NCBI GenBank assembly: GCA_016779935.1
Contig: JADHMQ010000005.1
Span: forward strand, 36,584 to 100,583
Length of the DNA stretch: 64,000 nucleotides
Direction: 5' to 3'
Source of the DNA: Flavobacteriales bacterium
GTDB taxonomy: Bacteria; Bacteroidota; Bacteroidia; Flavobacteriales; UBA7312
The position numbers and the translations under genes are program-made. Positions 58,669-64,000 of this stretch are shown here, one piece after another. Each line of letters starts with the position of its first letter. Position 1 is the stretch's first letter. The notes beneath the pieces are model-generated. The model ran no database searches and had not been told where the DNA came from. It was given only the letters and a program-made list of their open reading frames with translations.

Positions 58669-58959
58669 TTAGATGTTGCTATAAAAATCAATAGTATCTC
58701 CTTCTGCAAGCTGTACAATAGCTTTCTTAAAGTGGCTTGTACGTCCGCTAATTACTCCAGCTTTAGTAAAACGACTTTTTGATTTACCTGCGTAATTCAT
58801 AGTTCTTACAGAATCAACTGTAACACCATACGCTTCTTCAACTGCTCCCTTAATTTGAATTTTGTTTGCAGCTCTATCAACAACAAAACCATAGCGATTG
58901 AATTCTTCGCTTGCGGCAGTCATTTTCTCAGTTATGATAGGTTTTATTAAAATACTCAT
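58669..58959 (-). CDS. rplW: Ribosomal protein L23
   Basis: Tunnel-exit protein and docking site for SRP and trigger factor, 96 aa. IKPIITEKMTAASEE, and the NKIQIKGAVEEAYGVTVDSV strand. Four bases after rplD. Confidence 0.96.
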   Translation of the reverse strand: MSILIKPIITEKMTAASEEFNRYGFVVDRAANKIQIKGAVEEAYGVTVDSVRTMNYAGKSKSRFTKAGVISGRTSHFKKAIVQLAEGDTIDFYSNI

Positions 58960-58963
58960 CGTC

Positions 58964-59590
58964 TTAACTTAAAATGTTTTCTATTTCTTTAACAGAACTT
59001 TCAACCATAAGAATATTACCTGCATTCATAATTTGGTAAGTATTCAAGTTTGTTGAAGTTGTAACGTGTGTTCTTTCTAAATTTCTTGCTGATAAATAGA
59101 TATTTTGATTTGGTTTATCCAAAATCAAAAGAGTTTTCTTTCCATCTAACTCAAAATTTGAAAGCATGTCGACATACTGCTTTGTTTTAGGAGTATCAAA
59201 ATTGAAATCTTCTAATACAGTAATGTTTTTATCTTTTGCCATTTGAGACAACGCAGATATACGAGCCACTCTTTTTAGTTTCTTGTTCAATTTAAAACCG
59301 TAGTCTCTTGGCTGTGGACCGAATACTCTACCACCACTTCTGAATAATGGGTTTTTGATTGAACCAGCACGAGCAGTACCTGTACCTTTCTGCTTTTTAA
59401 TTTTTCTGGTTGATCCAGTAATTTCACCTCTTTCCTTTGCCTTGTGTGTTCCTTGACGTTGATTAGCTAAATACTGCTTTACATCAAGATATACGGCATG
59501 GTTATTAGGTTCTATACCAAATATATTTTTATCCAACTTCACTGTTTTAGAAGTCTTTTTTCCGCTTATATTATATACTGCTAATTCCAT
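58964..59590 (-). CDS. rplD: Ribosomal protein L4
   Basis: 208 aa with the long tunnel loop (QRQGTHKAKERGEITGSTRK, then GTGTARAGSIKNPLFRSGGRVFGP). L4 autoregulates the S10 operon in gammaproteobacteria; no such leader is evident before rpsJ here. The ATG overlaps the rplC stop by one base. Confidence 0.97.
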   Translation of the reverse strand: MELAVYNISGKKTSKTVKLDKNIFGIEPNNHAVYLDVKQYLANQRQGTHKAKERGEITGSTRKIKKQKGTGTARAGSIKNPLFRSGGRVFGPQPRDYGFKLNKKLKRVARISALSQMAKDKNITVLEDFNFDTPKTKQYVDMLSNFELDGKKTLLILDKPNQNIYLSARNLERTHVTTSTNLNTYQIMNAGNILMVESSVKEIENILS

Positions 59591-60207
59591 TATTTCTCAA
59601 TAATTACGTATGAATTCTTTGCTCCTGGTACAGCTCCTTTAACAACTAATAAGTTCTTTTCAGGAAAAACCTTCATTACCATAAGGTTGGTCTCTTTGAC
59701 TCTCTTGTTACCCATTTGTCCTGCCATTCGCATCCCTTTGAATACACGAGCAGGGTAAGATGCAGCACCAATAGAACCTGGAGCACGCATTCTGTTGTGC
59801 TGACCGTGTGTAGCATCACCTACACCTCTAAAGTTATATCTTTTAACAACACCTTGAAACCCTTTACCTTTTGAAGTACCAGCAACATCAACGTATTCAC
59901 CTTCTTCGAAAATATCAACAGACACCGAATCTCCTAAGTTATAGTCGCCATCAAAATCTCTGAATTCAACTAATTTTTTCTTAGGTGTAGATTTAGATTT
60001 GTTAAAATGTCCCATTTTAGGTTTGTTAACTCTACTTTCTTTTTGGTCTTCAAAACCAAGCTGTAAGGCACTGTAACCATCCGTCTCAGGAGTCTTAACC
60101 TGAGTAATTACGCATGGTCCAGCTTCAATGATAGTACATGGAATGTTCTTTCCATTAGCATCATATATGCTGGTCATACCTATTTTTTTTCCAATTATTC
60201 CTGACAT
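59590..60207 (-). CDS. rplC: Ribosomal protein L3
   Basis: Early 50S assembly protein, 205 aa. [31 protein letters not shown], and the tip loop with [18 protein letters not shown] and the Gln that is methylated in E. coli. 34 bases after rpsJ. Confidence 0.97.
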   Translation of the reverse strand: MSGIIGKKIGMTSIYDANGKNIPCTIIEAGPCVITQVKTPETDGYSALQLGFEDQKESRVNKPKMGHFNKSKSTPKKKLVEFRDFDGDYNLGDSVSVDIFEEGEYVDVAGTSKGKGFQGVVKRYNFRGVGDATHGQHNRMRAPGSIGAASYPARVFKGMRMAGQMGNKRVKETNLMVMKVFPEKNLLVVKGAVPGAKNSYVIIEK

Positions 60208-60241
60208 TTTTATTGTCTTTTAGTTTTCTTAATTTAAACTA

Positions 60242-60547
60242 TCATACTTTTATTTCAACATCAACTCCACTTGGAAGCTCTAATTTCATCAACGCATCGA
60301 TGGTATTAGATGATGAAGAATAAATATCCATCAATCTTTTATGAGCGCACAATTGAAATTGCTCTCTAGACTTTTTGTTTACGTGAGGTGAACGTAAAAC
60401 AGTATATATAAGCTTGTGTGTTGGCAATGGAATTGGCCCACTAACTACAGCACCGGCTGATTTTACAGTTTTAACAATCTTCTCAGCAGACTTGTCTACT
60501 AGATTGTGATCATACGATTGAAGCTTGATTCTTATTTTTTGACTCAT
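60242..60547 (-). CDS. rpsJ: Ribosomal protein S10
   Basis: 30S head protein and NusE transcription factor, 101 aa. [30 protein letters not shown], and [13 protein letters not shown]. It follows fusA by 13 bases with no tuf between, so the str and S10 groups are fused. Confidence 0.98.
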   Translation of the reverse strand: MSQKIRIKLQSYDHNLVDKSAEKIVKTVKSAGAVVSGPIPLPTHKLIYTVLRSPHVNKKSREQFQLCAHKRLMDIYSSSSNTIDALMKLELPSGVDVEIKV

Positions 60548-60560
60548 TATTTTAATGAAT

Positions 60561-62672
60561 TTATGCTTGTTTTAATCCTTTTACTTCTGCAATTACTGAT
60601 TCAGAAACATTGTTAGGGCATTGTGCAAAATGTGAAAACTCCATAGTAGATGTTGCTCTACCTGATGTAATTGTTCTCAAAGTTGTAACATATCCAAACA
60701 TTTCTGAAAGTGGCACGTGAGCTTTTACAACCTCTGCACCATTTCTCGAATCCATACCTTGCATGATACCTCTTCTTCTGTTAAGGTCAGCTACAACATC
60801 ACCCATGTTTTGTTCTGGTGTAACAACTTCAACTTTCATAATTGGTTCAAGAAGTACAGGATTAGCTTGTTTACAAGCATTTTTAAATGCTAGTTTGGCA
60901 CATATCTCGAACGATAACTGGTCAGAATCCACATCATGGAATGAACCATCAAATAGTCTGACCTTTAATGTATCAACTTCGTAACCTGCTAAAACACCAT
61001 TTTGCATTGCTTGTTTAAATCCTTTTTCGATAGCTGGGATAAATTCTTTTGGAATTGAACCTCCTTTAATTTGATCAACAAATTGTAAACCTTCGCCCTC
61101 GAAGTCTTCATCAACTGGAGATAATTCAAATTGCATATCGGCAAATTTACCTCTACCACCAGATTGTTTCTTATATGTTTCACGAGTTGTAACTGATGAT
61201 GTAATCGTTTCTTTGTAGGCCACCTTTGGAGCACCTTGATTACATTCAACACCAAATTCTCTTTTTAAACGGTCAATGATAATATCAAGATGTAACTCAC
61301 CCATACCTGATATAATAGTTTGACCTGAATCCTCATCCGTTTTAACTGTAAATGTTGGATCTTCTTCAGCAAGCTTTCCTAAAGCTACGCCTAATTTATC
61401 CATATCCTTTTGAGTTTTAGGCTCGATAGCAATACCAATTACCGGATCTGGGAAATCCATTGATTCTAATACAATAGGTGCATTTTCAGCACATAACGTA
61501 TCACCAGTTCTAATATCTTTAAATCCAGCTAATGCAGCAATATCACCTGCCTGTAGGCTGTCAATTTGATTTTGCTTGTTAGCGTGCATTTGGAATATTC
61601 TAGAAATACGTTCTTTCTTGCTTGTTCTTGTATTTAATACATAAGAACCAGAATTAAGTACGCCTGAGTATGCTCTTGTAAAACATAATCTTCCCACATA
61701 AGGGTCGGTAGCAATTTTAAATGCTAAACTTGCAAACGGCTCTTCAATTGAAGGTTTTCTACTTTCTTCCGCTTCTGTTCTTGGGTTTGTACCTGTAATT
61801 GCTTCTGTGTCAATTGGAGATGGAAGAATTTCCATCACCATGTCTAACATTGCTTGAACACCTTTGTTTTTGAAAGCTGAACCGCACATCATTGGTATTA
61901 CCTTACCACCAATGGTTGCTTGTCTTAAAGCATCAAGGATTTCTCTCTCAGTTAATGAGTTTTCATCTTCGAAATACTTTTCAAGTAATGTGTCGTCAAA
62001 TTCAGCAACTGCTTCTAGAAGTCTTCCTCTATAGTCTCTTGCTTCATCAATAACATCGGCAGGAATGTCGATTTCTTCAAAAGTCATACCCATATCTTCT
62101 TCATTCCAAACAATACCTTTAAAGTTGATTAAATCAACAACTCCTTTAAAGTTATCTTCATTACCAATTGGAATTTGCAGAGGCAATGCATGACTACCAA
62201 GCATTTCTTTTACTTGCTTACATACATTCAAAAAGTCAGCACCTTGACGATCCATTTTATTTACGAATCCAATTCTAGGAACATTGTAATTGTCAGCTAG
62301 TCTCCAGTTAGTTTCAGATTGCGGCTCTACACCATCAACTGCACTAAATAGGAATACTAAACCATCTAATACTCTTAATGAACGGTTTACTTCAACTGTA
62401 AAATCAACGTGACCTGGAGTATCAATAATATTAACATGATAATCTTTATCTCTGTAGTTCCAGTTAAGAGTAGTAGCGGCAGAAGTAATGGTAATTCCTC
62501 TTTCTTGCTCTTGCTCCATCCAGTCCATAGTAGCAGCACCATCATGCACTTCACCAATCTTGTGACTTACACCACCATAGTATAAAATTCTCTCAGTAGT
62601 AGTAGTCTTACCAGCATCAATGTGAGCTGCAATACCAATATTTCTTGTATATGTTAAATCTCTTTTTGCCAT
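60561..62672 (-). CDS. fusA: Elongation factor G
   Basis: Translocation GTPase, 703 aa. G1 [11 protein letters not shown]3 DTPGH, G4 NKMD, then domains II-V, with domain IV loop near [12 protein letters not shown]. The frame is open upstream to 62777, inside rpsG; the ATG at 62672 gives [14 protein letters not shown], the normal N-terminus, four bases past the rpsG stop. Confidence 0.97.
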   Translation of the reverse strand: MAKRDLTYTRNIGIAAHIDAGKTTTTERILYYGGVSHKIGEVHDGAATMDWMEQEQERGITITSAATTLNWNYRDKDYHVNIIDTPGHVDFTVEVNRSLRVLDGLVFLFSAVDGVEPQSETNWRLADNYNVPRIGFVNKMDRQGADFLNVCKQVKEMLGSHALPLQIPIGNEDNFKGVVDLINFKGIVWNEEDMGMTFEEIDIPADVIDEARDYRGRLLEAVAEFDDTLLEKYFEDENSLTEREILDALRQATIGGKVIPMMCGSAFKNKGVQAMLDMVMEILPSPIDTEAITGTNPRTEAEESRKPSIEEPFASLAFKIATDPYVGRLCFTRAYSGVLNSGSYVLNTRTSKKERISRIFQMHANKQNQIDSLQAGDIAALAGFKDIRTGDTLCAENAPIVLESMDFPDPVIGIAIEPKTQKDMDKLGVALGKLAEEDPTFTVKTDEDSGQTIISGMGELHLDIIIDRLKREFGVECNQGAPKVAYKETITSSVTTRETYKKQSGGRGKFADMQFELSPVDEDFEGEGLQFVDQIKGGSIPKEFIPAIEKGFKQAMQNGVLAGYEVDTLKVRLFDGSFHDVDSDQLSFEICAKLAFKNACKQANPVLLEPIMKVEVVTPEQNMGDVVADLNRRRGIMQGMDSRNGAEVVKAHVPLSEMFGYVTTLRTITSGRATSTMEFSHFAQCPNNVSESVIAEVKGLKQA

Positions 62673-62676
62673 TTTC

Positions 62677-63147
62677 TTAGAATCTAAAGTGTGAGAATGC
62701 TTTATTAGCTTCAGCCATTCTGTGAGTATCTTGTTTTTTCTTGAATGCAGCACCCTCTTCTTTGTACGCAGCAACAATTTCAGCAGCTAATTTCTGACTC
62801 ATACTTTTATCGTTTCGCTTTCTAGCATAACCTATCATCCATTTCATAGCCATAGATAATTTTCTAGAATCTCTAATAGGCTGTGGTATCTGAAAAGTAG
62901 CACCTCCAATTCTACGGCTTCTTACTTCCACCGCAGGAGTTACATTTTCAACTGCTTTCTTCCATACTTCAAGAGCAGATACATCATCAACTCGATTTTC
63001 TACCGTTTCAAGTGCATCATAGAATATTTTGAACGCTGTAGATTTCTTGCCGTCTAACATCATATTGTTAACGAACTGTGTTACCATAGTGTCGTTAAAC
63101 TTTGCGTCTGGCAACAATCTTCTTTTTTTAGCTGGACTTTTTCTCAT
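62677..63147 (-). CDS. rpsG: Ribosomal protein S7
   Basis: 16S 3'-domain nucleator, 156 aa. [19 protein letters not shown] start, [17 protein letters not shown], and [18 protein letters not shown]. 25 bases after rpsL. Confidence 0.98.
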   Translation of the reverse strand: MRKSPAKKRRLLPDAKFNDTMVTQFVNNMMLDGKKSTAFKIFYDALETVENRVDDVSALEVWKKAVENVTPAVEVRSRRIGGATFQIPQPIRDSRKLSMAMKWMIGYARKRNDKSMSQKLAAEIVAAYKEEGAAFKKKQDTHRMAEANKAFSHFRF

Positions 63148-63172
63148 TATTATTTATTCTTAAAAAGCTAAA

Positions 63173-63547
63173 TTATTTTTTTGGTTGTTTAGTACCATAC
63201 TTAGATCTTCGCTGAGTTCTTCCGTCAACACCGGCAGTGTCTAAAGCACCTCTCACGATGTGATAACGTACACCCGGCAAATCCTTAACTCTACCACCTC
63301 TCACAAGCACAATTGAGTGTTCCTGCAAGTTGTGACCTTCACCACCAATATAAGCATTAACCTCGTTTCCGTTGGTCAATCTTACCCTAGCAACCTTCCT
63401 CATTGCTGAGTTCGGCTTTTTAGGAGTAGTTGTATAAACTCTCGTACAAACTCCACGTCTTTGCGGACAGCTTGTTAACGCTATAGATTTGGACTTTTTC
63501 GTGATTCTAGTCCTTCCTTTTCTTACTAATTGTTGAATAGTTGGCAT
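63173..63547 (-). CDS. rpsL: Ribosomal protein S12
   Basis: Decoding-centre protein, 124 aa, first gene of the cluster. [12 protein letters not shown] start, [24 protein letters not shown] with K at the streptomycin position, and the [13 protein letters not shown] segment. Wild-type-like KKPNS and [11 protein letters not shown] sites predict streptomycin sensitivity at these positions. Confidence 0.98.
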   Translation of the reverse strand: MPTIQQLVRKGRTRITKKSKSIALTSCPQRRGVCTRVYTTTPKKPNSAMRKVARVRLTNGNEVNAYIGGEGHNLQEHSIVLVRGGRVKDLPGVRYHIVRGALDTAGVDGRTQRRSKYGTKQPKK

Positions 63548-63576
63548 ACTATTTCATATTTTGTTTCTAGTTAAAA

Positions 63577-63592
63577 CCCCGTTTTTAGGGGG
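63577..63592 (-). promoter_or_regulatory. 5'-terminal hairpin in rpsL leader
   Basis: On the minus strand CCCC (within 63588-63592) pairs with GGGG (63577-63580) around TAAAAAC, followed by TTTT. Given the promoter position the RNA would start in or beside this stem. Confidence 0.45.
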
Positions 63593-63594
63593 TG

Positions 63595-63624
63595 CAAATC
63601 TAATCATTTTTCTTAACTATCAAA
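63595..63624 (-). promoter_or_regulatory. Full -33/-7 promoter of the str-S10-spc-alpha cluster (TTTG-N18-TAGATTTG)
   Basis: Minus-strand TTTG (63621-63624) and TAGATTTG (63595-63602) separated by exactly 18 bases, a complete Bacteroidetes consensus promoter 47 bases upstream of the rpsL ATG. Same spacing as the ung promoter. Confidence 0.8.
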
Positions 63625-63645
63625 TAGAATTTAGGCTTTTTTTCA

Positions 63646-63678
63646 TAAAAAAAACACTCACATAAATTTATGTGAGTG
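63646..63678 (-). terminator. Intrinsic terminator of the T9SS cargo gene at the right edge
   Basis: Perfect 24-base palindrome CACTCACATAAA/TTTATGTGAGTG (63655-63678) followed on the minus strand by a run of eight or more T. Lies 31 bases past the stop at 63710. Confidence 0.9.
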
Positions 63679-63709
63679 CCTCAAAAGTTTGTATTTGATA
63701 TACTTAATG

Positions 63710-64000
63710 TTATTTTTTTTCAGCAAAAAGTATTTTTTGACGTATTATTTTAGTTCCATTTTCAACGGAAATAAAATATATTCCAGAAGCTAAATCACCT
63801 CTTTCTATTACTATAGAATTAGTGATGGTAGACTCTCGTAATACTCGTGCTCTGGAATCCTTTAGTTTAAAGGTATACTCATTATCATTACTATTTCCCA
63901 ATAGATCCACTGTAAAGTAATCTCTCGCAGGATTTGGATAAATCAATACATCCATACTGCTAAACTCATCTAATCCAACCTTTGTGAAGTCTCTAGTCAC
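63710..64000 (-). CDS. T9SS cargo protein, C-terminal fragment
   Basis: Only the last 96 or so codons are inside the window; the 5' end lies beyond 64000. The fragment is a type A T9SS sorting domain: YPNPARDYFTVDLLG, then KLKDSRARVLRES, RGDLASGIYFISVENG and a basic end KIIRQKILFAEKK. The protein is therefore expected to cross the outer membrane by T9SS and be anchored or released. The nature of the main domain cannot be told from here. Confidence 0.88.
   Translation of the reverse strand: MTRDFTKVGLDEFSSMDVLIYPNPARDYFTVDLLGNSNDNEYTFKLKDSRARVLRESTITNSIVIERGDLASGIYFISVENGTKIIRQKILFAEKK

Noticed and set aside
62673..62777. N-terminal extension of EF-G
   Set aside because: It lies inside rpsG and is absent from the family; the ATG at 62672 gives the standard N-terminus.

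Overview
This 64 kb window is AT-rich chromosomal DNA from a Bacteroidetes (Bacteroidota) bacterium, most likely a member of Flavobacteriales or a close relative. Four things support this. Promoters carry the Bacteroidetes sigma-A -7 motif TANNTTTG, in two cases with TTTG exactly 18 nt upstream. Two proteins end in type IX secretion (T9SS) sorting domains. Starts lack clear Shine-Dalgarno sequences. Gene content and order are typical of the phylum: rpsL-rpsG-fusA joined to S10-spc-alpha without tuf, then rplQ-carA-eno-gltA, a bifunctional ribBA, a YtxJ-type bacilliredoxin and a fused formimidoyltransferase-cyclodeaminase. The genus cannot be fixed from sequence reading alone.

Layout, left half. 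1-935: 3'-truncated aroC (minus). 1010-3953: histidine degradation pair hutI-ftcD. 3950-8184 (minus): surE, a small membrane protein, lpxB and comEC in one run. 8245-11655 (plus): a DUF4442 protein, a candidate small RNA ending in a textbook terminator, a DUF2147 protein, ribBA and tsaD. 11815-15680 (minus): a five-gene polyamine operon (two unknown proteins, arginine decarboxylase, agmatinase, deoxyhypusine-synthase-like protein), with a divergent Lrp/AsnC regulator. 16411-16485: tRNA-Val(GAC) with its terminator, beside a short membrane ORF that may be a histidine-kinase remnant. 17046-25059: eight contiguous heme genes (hemH-A-C-D-E-F-B-L), followed by gatB, a TlpA-like lipoprotein and lpxH.

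Right half. 28360-33527 (minus): gap, a 914-residue T9SS-exported Asp-box repeat protein, lipA, a YtxJ protein and an unlisted 41-residue lipoprotein. 33607-38609 (plus): ung, an L,D-transpeptidase, rmuC, rlmB, a DEAD-box helicase and a membrane protein. 38617-45794 (minus): a membrane protein, purT, a UbiD-family decarboxylase, gltA, eno and carA. 45869-63547 (minus): 30 genes for ribosomal proteins, EF-G, IF-1, SecY, Map and RNA polymerase alpha, read from one strong promoter upstream of rpsL. The window ends inside another T9SS cargo gene.

How it fits together: most of the window is housekeeping. The least understood parts are the polyamine operon, where ADC, agmatinase and a DHS-like enzyme suggest arginine to putrescine to a homospermidine-like product with two unknown leading genes; the small RNA at about 8797-8881; and a repeated compact design in which a terminator U-run ends within a few bases of the next start codon (gap, carA, ubiD). 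No CRISPR array, insertion sequence, prophage or defence island was seen.
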